This document shows positions 37,069-45,455 of a stretch of DNA of 64,000 bases, piece after piece. The number at the start of each line of letters is the position of its first letter. Position 1 is the first letter of the stretch. Source of the stretch: Desulfobulbus sp. (GTDB taxonomy: Bacteria > Desulfobacterota > Desulfobulbia > Desulfobulbales > Desulfobulbaceae); contig NZ_JAVBXR010000122.1 in assembly GCF_030824455.1 (NCBI RefSeq), positions 1 to 64,000 of the forward strand, written 5' to 3'. Made by a program: the position numbers and the translations under genes. The notes under the pieces are model-generated. The model had not been told where the DNA came from, made no database searches, and saw nothing but the letters and a program-made list of their open reading frames with translations.

Positions 37069-37827
37069 ATGACCGTAAACAACTCGCCGGCGCTCCTTGA
37101 AATTGTCAATCTCAGTCACAGCTACAGTCGCAACGGCGGGGCCGAACCGGTGCTGCGCCGCATTTCCCTGTCAATCCGGGCCGGGGAATTGGTCTGCCTG
37201 ATTGGCCGCAGCGGTTGCGGCAAGTCGACCCTGCTCAAAATTGTGGCTGGTTTTCTTGCGCCAACTCAGGGGCAGTGTCTGCTGGCCGGCAAGCGGATCG
37301 TCAAACCCGGGCCGGATAGGTGCGTGGTGTTTCAGGAAGACGCGCTTTTTCCCTGGCTGACGGTGCGGGAAAACATCGCGTTCGGCCTTGGCGGAAGCTC
37401 CGGCACGCAACGGCGCCTGGAGACGGAGCGGTTGATTGATCTGGTCGGACTGGAAGGATACGGCGACTACCTGCCCCGGACCCTGTCCGGCGGCATGAAA
37501 CAGCGGGTGGCCCTGGCCAGGGTGCTGATCCGCTCGCCCCAGATTCTGCTGATGGACGAACCCTTTGGCGCCCTAGACGCCCAGACCAGGGAGGAGATGC
37601 AGGAGTTGTTGTTGAGGCTGGCGCAGAAGCGCAACCAGACCATCCTCTTTGTCACCCACGACGTGCAGGAGGCGGTGACCATTGCCGACCGGGCCCTGGT
37701 TTTAGATCGCGACTCCGAGCAAATTGGCGCAACAGTGCCCATTGCACTGCCCCGCCCCCGCAATCGGAGCAGCCACGATTTCCAGGACCTTTGCGCCCGG
37801 TTGCACGCCCTGCTGCGGCAACCGTAA
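37069..37827 (+). CDS. ABC transporter ATP-binding protein (SsuB/TauB type)
   Basis: The protein has 252 residues. It shows Walker A GRSGCGKST, the Q-loop VVFQEDALFPWLTV, the signature LSGGMKQRVALARVL, Walker B ILLMDEPFGALD and the switch histidine in LFVTHDVQEA. These match nitrate/sulfonate/taurine importers. It begins 13 bases after the permease stop. Together with the upstream genes it makes a complete importer. Confidence 0.95.
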   Translation: MTVNNSPALLEIVNLSHSYSRNGGAEPVLRRISLSIRAGELVCLIGRSGCGKSTLLKIVAGFLAPTQGQCLLAGKRIVKPGPDRCVVFQEDALFPWLTVRENIAFGLGGSSGTQRRLETERLIDLVGLEGYGDYLPRTLSGGMKQRVALARVLIRSPQILLMDEPFGALDAQTREEMQELLLRLAQKRNQTILFVTHDVQEAVTIADRALVLDRDSEQIGATVPIALPRPRNRSSHDFQDLCARLHALLRQP

Positions 37828-37860
37828 CTGGGACGGGATGCGGGATGCGTTCCCGCCCCG

Positions 37861-37983
37861 TTATTCCATTTCCATTTCAACAGTGAAACACGCCGCTTCG
37901 TCTTTTCGACGAGCACAGCGAGGAGAAATCTCGCAGAGGAACATTTCGCGAAGGCGCAAGATTTCTCCCTTGGTCGACATGAC
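37861..37983 (+). repeat. Dispersed palindromic repeat, copy 1
   Basis: The segment opens with TTATTCCATTTCCATTTCA at 37861-37879 and then holds a palindromic unit from about 37900 to 37983, with arms around GAGGAGAAATCTC and AAGATTTCTCC. The same pieces recur, inverted, at 48965-49139. Copy 1 is more degenerate in its right arm. The arms resemble the widespread bacterial palindromes built on AGCGAGAAATCT. Confidence 0.6.
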
Positions 37984-38060
37984 GCAGCGTTTTGGCTGGC
38001 CCCACGAAACGTTCCCCATGCGGCGCCTGGACACCAGCGAACGAGAGCTGGTCGGCGGAC

Positions 38061-38140
38061 CGTAGCCTGGATGCAGTGCAACGGAATCCGGGAACAGATC
38101 ACATCAAAACCCGGATTCCGCAAGCTGCATCCAGGCTACG
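38061..38140. repeat. REP-like 80-base palindrome
   Basis: The arm at 38061-38092 begins CGTAGCCTGGATGCAG and ends GGAATCCGGG. The other arm at 38110-38140 reads back as its near-perfect reverse complement, with a 17-base loop. Extragenic palindromes of this composition are common between genes in Proteobacteria. It sits between converging genes, so it may act as a bidirectional terminator or mRNA stabiliser. Confidence 0.8.
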
Positions 38141-38218
38141 AGTTGATGTGACGCACCCTCATCGACGAGATGTTGCTGTGTGCATGTGCAGCAGGCTTCT
38201 TTTGGTTGAGAAATAGCC

Positions 38219-40510
38219 TCAGCGCCCGAATATCCCCTGGAGCAGATTGCCTGATTGCGACTTTTGCGTCTCCGTCTTGGGCTTGGCCTGACCCTGCGGG
38301 GCTTGGCCAAGGGCGGTGCGACAGGGATCGTCGTCGCCCGACACCTTGTCGAGCAGCAGCTCGCCCAGGGTCGACAGACCGCCGGTGGCAACGCCGGCGC
38401 CCACGGAAGCCGCAGTTTTGAGCGTGCCGCCGGCGTCGATGCCCATGGAAGGTTTGGCCAGGGTGCCGTTCACCCGCACCAGTCCGGCCAGGGGCGAGGA
38501 CAGGCTCAGGCCGACGCCGCCCCGGGGTCGGGGTTTGATGCCCAGATCCAGCTGTTCGGATCGCAGATCGACCGTGCCCGAACCCACCACATCCACCTTG
38601 GCGGTGCGCATGGCAAGACCCTTGTCCGTGGTGGCCACGCCGTCACGGATGACAAAACGGACCGCCGCGCAGGTCATCTGGGTGGAATCCTCGCTTTTGG
38701 CCAGGGGATTGATTGCGCCCAGCACCTGGAAGAGCAGATCGCCGGCGGCCCAATCCATGGCCTTGTTCTGCAGCCGTCCCTCACCAACGCTGAGGCTCGT
38801 CTCGCCGGTCGCCCCGGCCATCAGGGCGCGCACCGAGCCGCCGCTGCTTTTCAAATCCACCTTCAAATCGCTCTTGCCGCCGCTGATCGGACCGCCGCTA
38901 TTGAGCTTGCCCAGCTCGAACTGACGGGCGTTGACACGCAGAGCCAGGGTCGGCGTCTTGCCGGCCGCATCCAGTTGGAGATCCCCTTCAAACACGCCGC
39001 CGGCCAGACCAAAACGAAAGGGTTTGACCGTAAGCCGGCCGTTGTTGAGCTGCAGGGTCAGGCCTAAGTCGGACAACTGTCGGTCGTCCACCGCTAGCTT
39101 GCCCACCTGCAGCGACAAATCCGCATCCAAGGCGCGCAAGGGGGCAAAAGGCAGCGGTTGATCCGAAAACAGCCGGCCGTCGCCACCCTTGGCTTTAGGC
39201 TTGGCCTTGGCTGTTTGCACGCCTGGTTGCGCCGTCGGAGTTGTTGCCTGCGCCTGTCCGGAGAAATCAGCCGGATTGAGCGCTGCGGCTGAAAGTTTAC
39301 CCGAAACACGCGGCCGGTCGTTCAGTTGCACCGCTACGTCGCCGGCAAGGTCACTTGCGCCGACAACGGATTTGAGCGCTGTCATCTTCCAGGTCTTGCC
39401 GCCGCCGGTCAACTGGCCAGCGAGTTGCACCGGCCCCTTGACCGGAATGTCGGCGCCCGCCATTTGGGACAGGCTTGCAGGATTGTCGCTTTCCAGGTTC
39501 ACGGCCAGATCCACGGCCATCGCCCCGGTGAGGTCTTTGACCCCGCCCTTGGCGCTCAGCAACAGCACCTCGCGTTTGCCGGCCTGCACCTCCACATCCG
39601 CCAACTGCAATTGCTTGCCTGCGTCGCTCAACCGGGCCGTAATTGCATAGGGTCCCAAAATCTGGGGCATTTCCGGCTTGCTCAGGCCTGCGGCGCGAAT
39701 CGCGTCCATCAGCTCCGGACCCTGGGTCGACGCCTTGAAGTTTAGCCCCTTGAACGCGGCAAGCTCGGCGACATTGCCCTCCACGTGCACTTTCAAACCG
39801 TCGATCACCGCGTTGAGGTTCAGGGGCCAGGGTTTGCCGGCAAGCGCAGCGGCGACCCCGCCCATGGTTCCGTTCATTTCAATCGTATGGTTCAGCGCCT
39901 TGGCGGCCAGACGCACCGTCAACAGGGCCGGATCAGTCTTGTCCCGCCGCAGGGTGAGTTCCTGGATGGCAGCGGTTTCGGTTTTCTTGGAGGTGCGGTC
40001 ATGCCAGGCCACCTTGCCGTTTTTGATTTTGACCTCGACAAAGTCAAGACTGAAGGCGGCTCCCTCCTTGGGTTCGGCCTTGGGCTCGACCTTAGGAGCG
40101 GCGGCAGGCGCGCTGAAATCCAAATTTCCCGGCCCTTTGGCGTCGGTTTCGATCAGGATGTCGGGCGAGGAGAGGATCAGGCGGGTGATCAAAATCTGCC
40201 GTTTGAGCAGCGGCTGCAAGGCCACTTCCATCTCAAAGGAATCGATCTTGACCATCTCCGGACGCATTGAGCCAGGCGGATTGGACAGGGTCACCCCCTT
40301 GGCGGTCACGCCGGGCACAAGCCCTGGCCGCAATTCCAGCGGACCGGCTATGGTCAGAGTCCGACCGGTGACGCTCTGCACCTGAGTCGTCAACATTTCC
40401 TTGATCCGGTCGAGATTCATGGATTTGACGGCGATCACCAAGCCCACCGCCGCAACGGCTGCAACTGCCGCCAGGACAACGCCAACTTTCACGAATGAAC
40501 GAACACGCAT
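38219..40510 (-). CDS. AsmA-family protein
   Basis: The protein has 763 residues, with GGAGGAG before the ATG at 40510. An N-terminal membrane helix (residues 8-27) is followed by the AsmA N-domain (ALQPLLKRQILITRLILSSPDI) and a long beta-rich body. The C-terminal AsmA_2 region includes the LDLGIKPRPRGG and LVRVNGTLAKP segments. AsmA-like proteins bridge the periplasm and are now linked to phospholipid transport to the outer membrane. A weak sigma-70 pair (TTGACT then TATTAT, spacing 19) lies upstream around 40640-40670. Confidence 0.92.
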   Translation of the reverse strand: MRVRSFVKVGVVLAAVAAVAAVGLVIAVKSMNLDRIKEMLTTQVQSVTGRTLTIAGPLELRPGLVPGVTAKGVTLSNPPGSMRPEMVKIDSFEMEVALQPLLKRQILITRLILSSPDILIETDAKGPGNLDFSAPAAAPKVEPKAEPKEGAAFSLDFVEVKIKNGKVAWHDRTSKKTETAAIQELTLRRDKTDPALLTVRLAAKALNHTIEMNGTMGGVAAALAGKPWPLNLNAVIDGLKVHVEGNVAELAAFKGLNFKASTQGPELMDAIRAAGLSKPEMPQILGPYAITARLSDAGKQLQLADVEVQAGKREVLLLSAKGGVKDLTGAMAVDLAVNLESDNPASLSQMAGADIPVKGPVQLAGQLTGGGKTWKMTALKSVVGASDLAGDVAVQLNDRPRVSGKLSAAALNPADFSGQAQATTPTAQPGVQTAKAKPKAKGGDGRLFSDQPLPFAPLRALDADLSLQVGKLAVDDRQLSDLGLTLQLNNGRLTVKPFRFGLAGGVFEGDLQLDAAGKTPTLALRVNARQFELGKLNSGGPISGGKSDLKVDLKSSGGSVRALMAGATGETSLSVGEGRLQNKAMDWAAGDLLFQVLGAINPLAKSEDSTQMTCAAVRFVIRDGVATTDKGLAMRTAKVDVVGSGTVDLRSEQLDLGIKPRPRGGVGLSLSSPLAGLVRVNGTLAKPSMGIDAGGTLKTAASVGAGVATGGLSTLGELLLDKVSGDDDPCRTALGQAPQGQAKPKTETQKSQSGNLLQGIFGR

Positions 40511-40730
40511 GGTTCTCCTCCTTGAGGCAAAGAGTGAGTGGACGACGCCTTGTTGCGCCCTGCCAATCTTTCTCGAAAACAGCCGGGGCGCCCTTCCCTG
40601 CCCCTATTTTAACTTGTTGTTTTCTTATTAAATTTATAATAACTATCACAGAATCTTGAAAGTCAATTTTCAGTAAAAACATCCCTCCCGCGCCGGCGCC
40701 CGCCGCGGCGGCAACCGACAAGGAGTTCCC

Positions 40731-41399
40731 ATGCCTCCGGTCATCAGTTTCATAGGTTGGCACAATTCCGGAAAAACCACACTGACCCGGCAGGTGGTCG
40801 CCCTGCTCAAGGCCAAGGGATATGTGGTGGCAGTGATCAAGTCCACCAAGGAACGCGGCATCGCGTTCGATTCACCGCACACTGACACAGCCCTCTACAA
40901 GGAATCCGGGGCCGACGGCGTGGCCCTGCTGGCCCCGGATCAGCTGGTGGTTCAAACCCGGCCGCCGCAGCTTGCCCTGCTGCCTCTGGCCAGGCGTCTT
41001 TTTCCTGAAGCGGACATCGTGGTGGCCGAGGGATTTAAACGGGCTGTGGACGTAGCGAAAATCGAGGTCCGGCGGGACAGCGAGGCGCCCCTGTTGCGCG
41101 ACCAGGTAGCCGGCGTCGTTGCCCTGGCCACGGATCTGCCCTGCTCGGAAGGACTGTGTTTTGGCCTGGATCAGGCTCAGGAGATCGCCGATTTTATCGA
41201 GGCCCGCTTGCTGGTCAACCGGGAAACACGCGATGGTCAGTGGTCGCTGACCCTGGACGGCGTGGCCCTGCCCCTGGACGCGCCCATCCGCCGCCAACTC
41301 GCCCATCTGCTGGCGGCGGCGCTGCCCGCAGACCGGCAAGGCAATATAACGCTGCAGGTCGAACGGTCCATACCGCGTTTAAAGTCTTCCAGGGAGTAA
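40731..41399 (+). CDS. mobB: Molybdopterin-guanine dinucleotide biosynthesis adaptor MobB
   Basis: The protein has 222 residues, AGGAG before the ATG, and the P-loop GWHNSGKTTLTRQ at residues 9-21. The segments VIKSTKER...FDSPHTDTALYKESGA and DIVVAEGFKR are typical of MobB. MobB is a GTPase that assists MobA in attaching GMP to molybdopterin. A tail of about 50 residues after the core is longer than in E. coli MobB (about 175 residues). The gene is followed three bases later by corA, so they may be one operon although functionally unrelated. Confidence 0.93.
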   Translation: MPPVISFIGWHNSGKTTLTRQVVALLKAKGYVVAVIKSTKERGIAFDSPHTDTALYKESGADGVALLAPDQLVVQTRPPQLALLPLARRLFPEADIVVAEGFKRAVDVAKIEVRRDSEAPLLRDQVAGVVALATDLPCSEGLCFGLDQAQEIADFIEARLLVNRETRDGQWSLTLDGVALPLDAPIRRQLAHLLAAALPADRQGNITLQVERSIPRLKSSRE

Positions 41400-41402
41400 A
41401 CC

Positions 41403-42464
41403 ATGGCGGCCTCGTTCAACTACCCCTCCGGAAAAGCCGGCCTGCCGCCAGGCGCGCTGGTCCACGTCGGCAAGCAACCGGCGGCGGCCAGCCGCATCAC
41501 CCTGATCAGTTACAGCGGCAGCCACTGTGAAGAACAGGCGGTGACCTCGATTGACGACATTCTCAACCGCCGCTCCGCCGACACGGTGCTCTGGGTCCAT
41601 TGCGAAGGGTTGGACATGGTCGAGACCCTGGAGGCCATTGGCCGGAGTTTCGCGGTCCACCCGCTGGTCCTGGAGGACATCCTCAACACCCATCAGCGGC
41701 CCAAATTCGAGGAATACGACGACTATCTCTTCCTGGTGCTCAAAACCTTAAACGGCGATCACACCTTGAAGGTTGAGCACGAGCAAATCAGCATCCTGCT
41801 CTTTGAAGGCCTGCTGTTTACCTTCCGGGAAAAAAGCGACGGTCTGTTCCAGGGGCTCCACCAACGATTGACCAACGCCAAGGGCCGCATCCGGGCGTTA
41901 GGCGCGGATTATCTCACCTATGCGGTGATGGATCTGGTGGTGGACAACTACTTTGCCCTGGCCGACACCCTGGAGGAGAGCATCGAGAAAATCGAGCTCA
42001 AACTGCTGGCCCGGCCGCAACCGCAAATCTTTGCCACCATCCAGCTGCTCAAGCGGCAACTGGTGTTCATCCGCAAGGCAATCACCCCCTTGCGCGAGGT
42101 GCTGCTGGCTGTCCAGCGCAGCGAAAGCCCTCTGATCCAAGAAAAAACCCTGCCCTATTTTCGCGACGTGTTTGACCACACCCTACGGGTGATCGACACC
42201 ATGGATTCCTACCGCGATCTGATCAACGGCCTGCTCGACATTTATCTGTCCAGCGTCAGCAACCGGATGAACGAAGTGATGAAGGTGCTGACCGTGTTTG
42301 CCACCATCTTCATTCCCCTGACCTTCCTGGTCGGGGTGTATGGGATGAATTTCGACTACATGCCGGAGTTGCGCTGGAAGTGGTCCTACCCGATCCTGTG
42401 GGGCTTCTTTTTTCTGATTCCGGCCGGGCTGCTGACCTATTTTCGCCGCAAAAAATGGCTATGA
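41403..42464 (+). CDS. corA: CorA-family magnesium/cobalt transporter
   Basis: The protein has 353 residues with a GGGAG site before its ATG. The soluble N-terminal funnel domain is followed by two C-terminal membrane helices and the selectivity motif YGMNFDYMPEL (GMN) near residue 315. These features define CorA channels, which admit magnesium and sometimes cobalt. Length is typical. Confidence 0.95.
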   Translation: MAASFNYPSGKAGLPPGALVHVGKQPAAASRITLISYSGSHCEEQAVTSIDDILNRRSADTVLWVHCEGLDMVETLEAIGRSFAVHPLVLEDILNTHQRPKFEEYDDYLFLVLKTLNGDHTLKVEHEQISILLFEGLLFTFREKSDGLFQGLHQRLTNAKGRIRALGADYLTYAVMDLVVDNYFALADTLEESIEKIELKLLARPQPQIFATIQLLKRQLVFIRKAITPLREVLLAVQRSESPLIQEKTLPYFRDVFDHTLRVIDTMDSYRDLINGLLDIYLSSVSNRMNEVMKVLTVFATIFIPLTFLVGVYGMNFDYMPELRWKWSYPILWGFFFLIPAGLLTYFRRKKWL

Positions 42465-42502
42465 ATTGAGCTGGGCGGTTTGTCGACGGAATGTTGGCGG
42501 CT

Positions 42503-44959
42503 TTACGCCTCGCTTTCGCCGCCCGCCTGCGGGGCGCAGAAACCCTCGGCAATCGGCAAAAAAACCTGGAGAACGCTCCCCTGGCCTGGTTTGCTCGCCA
42601 CGGTGATCGCTCCGTCCAGCGCCTTGGTCAATCCCAGGACCACCGGCAACCCTAGCCCCCGACCGGTGAATTTGTTGGTAAAAAATGGGTCGAACAGTTT
42701 TTCGATGTTCTCGGGGGCGATGCCGTCGCCGTTGTCGGTCACGTTCAGGCAGGCATAGGTCTGGTCCAAGGGTTGCCAGTCCACCGGAAAACGATGCATC
42801 AGAGGAATATCGCCGCTCGCGACCGTTGCGACGCGCAATGCAATCCATCCGGAGTCCTCCGCAACCGCCTCAATACTGTTGGTCGTCAAATTGGTCAGGA
42901 TTTGCTGAATATGTTCAACGCTCAGCAAGACAATCGGTCCGGAAACCGGAAGGTCTGTCCGCAGCTCTACCCCGCTGGGCAGTAGCGCCTCAAGAAGGGG
43001 GAGCGATTGTCGGCACACTTCCGCCAGATCCATCGGCCGTCGCCCTGCTGTCGGTTGACCAAGATAGGTCTGCATCAGCTTGCTCAGTTGCGACGCCTTG
43101 CTGGCCGCCTTTAAAGCGAGCGCCAGATCTCCTTGATGATTTTCCGCATCGTCTTGATCTTCCATGGCCATTTGGACAAATCCCTCAACAATCATCAGCT
43201 GGTTGTTAAAGTGGTGCGCCACGGCGCCGGCCATAATGCCCAGACTTTTCTCTTTTTCCAACTGCCCCTTCAGCGCCTCCATCTGCAGCCGTTCCTGCTC
43301 TATCTGCTTGCGCTTGCTGATGTCGCGCACGATGGCAAAATTGAATTCCTGGCCATTGAAATTGACAAAATTTGCTCTAATTTCAACCGGGAAAGTCCTG
43401 CCATCCTTCGTTTTATGCACGCTTTCACGCAGCTTGCTCCCCTCTGCCTTTAATTCCCGCCAATACTGCGGCCACGTCGCAAGGGGAAACTCAGCGTCAA
43501 CGTCCGCAACCGTCATGTCGAGCAGCTCCTCCTTGGCATAGCCCAACGACCGGCATCCTTCCCGATTCACGGAGAGAAAGCGACCCTCCGGGGAGACCCA
43601 AAAGGCGGCGTCAGCGCTGCTATCCACCGCAAACTGGGTGAAGCGCAGCTGAGCCTCCATGTGTTTGCGCGTCGTGACGTCGCGAACAGCGGCAAGATGC
43701 ACCGACTGCTCCTTATGGATAAAAAATCGGCCGGTGATCTCCACCGGAAAAACAGCGCCGTCTTTTTTTCGATGGAATGCAAGAGGCACGTCGATCATCT
43801 GATCGTCGGCAGGGGGCGCGTCGCTGCTTCCTTGCGGGGCGTCCTCGGGTGCAGCCCAAAGATCGGCGCTGCGCATGGTCAGCAGTTCGTTGCGGTTATA
43901 CCCGTAGAGCAGGGCTGCGGCCTGGTTGGCCTCAAGGATGCGGCCGGTCTGGTTTTCCACCAGAAAAATTGCATCGGACTCGGATTCAAACAACTGTCGA
44001 TACCGGGATTCGCTCTCCTCTAAAGCGGATTTCGACGCCCTTACGTGATGTCGATAGGCCGCCAAACTGATGAGCAGCACCAGCGACACAACGCCGAGCA
44101 GCACCGAAAGAATGCGGCCGGTCCGTCTGCCCAGCATGGCGATCTCGGTGCGCGCCGCCGTGCGCAGGAGCAGCAACGGCTTACTCCCCATATCGACCAG
44201 GAGCTGATAGACAAAGCCCCCCTCCAACACCTTGCGCCCTTGCATGGACGGGGACGAAAGCTGATCAAACAGCGCCTGTTCAGCAGGGGCCAGCATGGAG
44301 CGCGGCAACAGGTTGACCGCCACCTTGGTCCGTTTTGCCAGTTCCGCAAGGTCTGTTTCTTTGAAAAAACGACCAATGAGCATAATGCCCCGAGCAGGGC
44401 CCTGCTGCGAAGAGGTGAGGATAGGGCGAACCACCAACAGCAACAGCCCGTGTTCGGTGGCGAGCCAACCCTCCATGCCAAGGGCCTGCTGCATGACGGG
44501 CGCCGTGAGGGTCAAGATGGGCGGGGTTTCTCCAAGCAACAGCTGCAACGACACGGATCGTCCCAACACGGGATGATACACCCCTTCCAGCAAACGGCGA
44601 CCGTTCTGGTCGTAATAGGCAAGCAGATCAATGCCGCTAACTGCGGACAGGGTGGAGGCGTCTGAATAGTTGGATCTGACAAAGGCTTGGTTGCGGTTGT
44701 GGGCAAAGGCATAGGCGTCGTCCCAGTAGGCCCAATCGTTGGCCACCTCCGCCAGGGCGGAAAGTTCGTGGTGCAGATCCGCCAAGGCGCGATCACTGTC
44801 TTCCAGGGCCTGCGTGCTGGCCAATTCCCGAAACGCCGGTTGGATAATCTGCTGATCAAGACCCAGGAGGGCAGCCAGAACCAAGGCAAAACCGATCAGC
44901 ACCAGCAGGATTCCCTGGCCAAAACGATCAAACAGACGCGACGTCCGATTCGTGCTCAA
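42503..44959 (-). CDS. Membrane sensor histidine kinase with CHASE4 and PAS domains
   Basis: The protein has 818 residues. The TTG start at 44959 is supported by AGGAGG seven bases upstream. A first membrane helix (residues 15-35) is followed by a periplasmic CHASE4-type domain (NDWAYWDDAY near 92), a second helix near 290 and two PAS domains (about 320-440 and 445-570). The kinase core has GAVAHHFNNQLMIVEG with the phosphoacceptor His near 605 and the ATPase boxes N (LTTNSIEAV), G1 (VTDNGDGI), F and G2 (GRGLGLPVVLG). No response regulator lies next to it. Confidence 0.93.
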   Translation of the reverse strand: MSTNRTSRLFDRFGQGILLVLIGFALVLAALLGLDQQIIQPAFRELASTQALEDSDRALADLHHELSALAEVANDWAYWDDAYAFAHNRNQAFVRSNYSDASTLSAVSGIDLLAYYDQNGRRLLEGVYHPVLGRSVSLQLLLGETPPILTLTAPVMQQALGMEGWLATEHGLLLLVVRPILTSSQQGPARGIMLIGRFFKETDLAELAKRTKVAVNLLPRSMLAPAEQALFDQLSSPSMQGRKVLEGGFVYQLLVDMGSKPLLLLRTAARTEIAMLGRRTGRILSVLLGVVSLVLLISLAAYRHHVRASKSALEESESRYRQLFESESDAIFLVENQTGRILEANQAAALLYGYNRNELLTMRSADLWAAPEDAPQGSSDAPPADDQMIDVPLAFHRKKDGAVFPVEITGRFFIHKEQSVHLAAVRDVTTRKHMEAQLRFTQFAVDSSADAAFWVSPEGRFLSVNREGCRSLGYAKEELLDMTVADVDAEFPLATWPQYWRELKAEGSKLRESVHKTKDGRTFPVEIRANFVNFNGQEFNFAIVRDISKRKQIEQERLQMEALKGQLEKEKSLGIMAGAVAHHFNNQLMIVEGFVQMAMEDQDDAENHQGDLALALKAASKASQLSKLMQTYLGQPTAGRRPMDLAEVCRQSLPLLEALLPSGVELRTDLPVSGPIVLLSVEHIQQILTNLTTNSIEAVAEDSGWIALRVATVASGDIPLMHRFPVDWQPLDQTYACLNVTDNGDGIAPENIEKLFDPFFTNKFTGRGLGLPVVLGLTKALDGAITVASKPGQGSVLQVFLPIAEGFCAPQAGGESEA

Positions 44960-45455
44960 AATGGGCCTCCTGGGCGGTTGAAAACAGATTGTTTCCCCTT
45001 CCTTGCCGCATTTATCCCCTTAACCTGCCTGAAAAACAGTATTTATGTTTATTTATAGCCGAATATTCGCCGCAATGTCAAATCTCGCCCCCGCAGGTTT
45101 TATGGCTTGGCCAATGTCTTTCAACGAGGCTGGTCGATCCGTGTGCGGCCATTCCAGCCTACGCCCGACTGCATCTGGCCACTGCATCTAGCCCACTGCT
45201 CCTGGGCGTTCATGGCGCCGGCGCTGTTTTTCCGTTGGTGTGCTCTTCGTGAGCGTTACATTTCTTTACTCTTCTTTGTATGGCATAATACACCGGAGAA
45301 AACAGAGGGGGGATTGGCCATGGCGCTCGGCGTTTTACGGCAGGGGTTGGGCAAGATACATTGCGCGAGGGCGGCCTCACGCCTTTCATCCCCAGAATGA
45401 ATACGAAAAAAAGGCCAGAAAAGATGTCAATCACCAAAGCAGCGGTTCACGCGGC
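44960..45455. other. 496-base divergent region between two kinase genes
   Basis: No gene is apparent. The strongest element is the leftward sigma-70 promoter at 45052-45081, listed separately. The promoter's spacer includes the palindrome CGAATATTCG (45060-45069), a possible operator. A CATAAT box near 45285 may be the -10 of the rightward gene, but its -35 is poor. Confidence 0.5.
45052..45081 (-). promoter_or_regulatory. Sigma-70 promoter of the CHASE4 kinase gene
   Basis: On the minus strand TTGACA (45076-45081) and TATAAA (45052-45057) are 18 bases apart, close to consensus. Transcription would begin near 45045, about 86 bases before the kinase start codon. Confidence 0.7.

Larger units (their letters stand above)
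37828..38218. other. Intergenic region made of two palindromic repeats
   Basis: No gene is seen in this 391-base stretch between the ABC operon and the convergent AsmA-like gene. It holds a dispersed repeat (37861-37983) and a large REP-like palindrome (38061-38140), listed separately. Either could end transcription of the two converging units. Confidence 0.6.

Noticed and set aside
38061-38140. CRISPR-like repeat
   Set aside because: It is a single palindrome without spacers or regular repetition.
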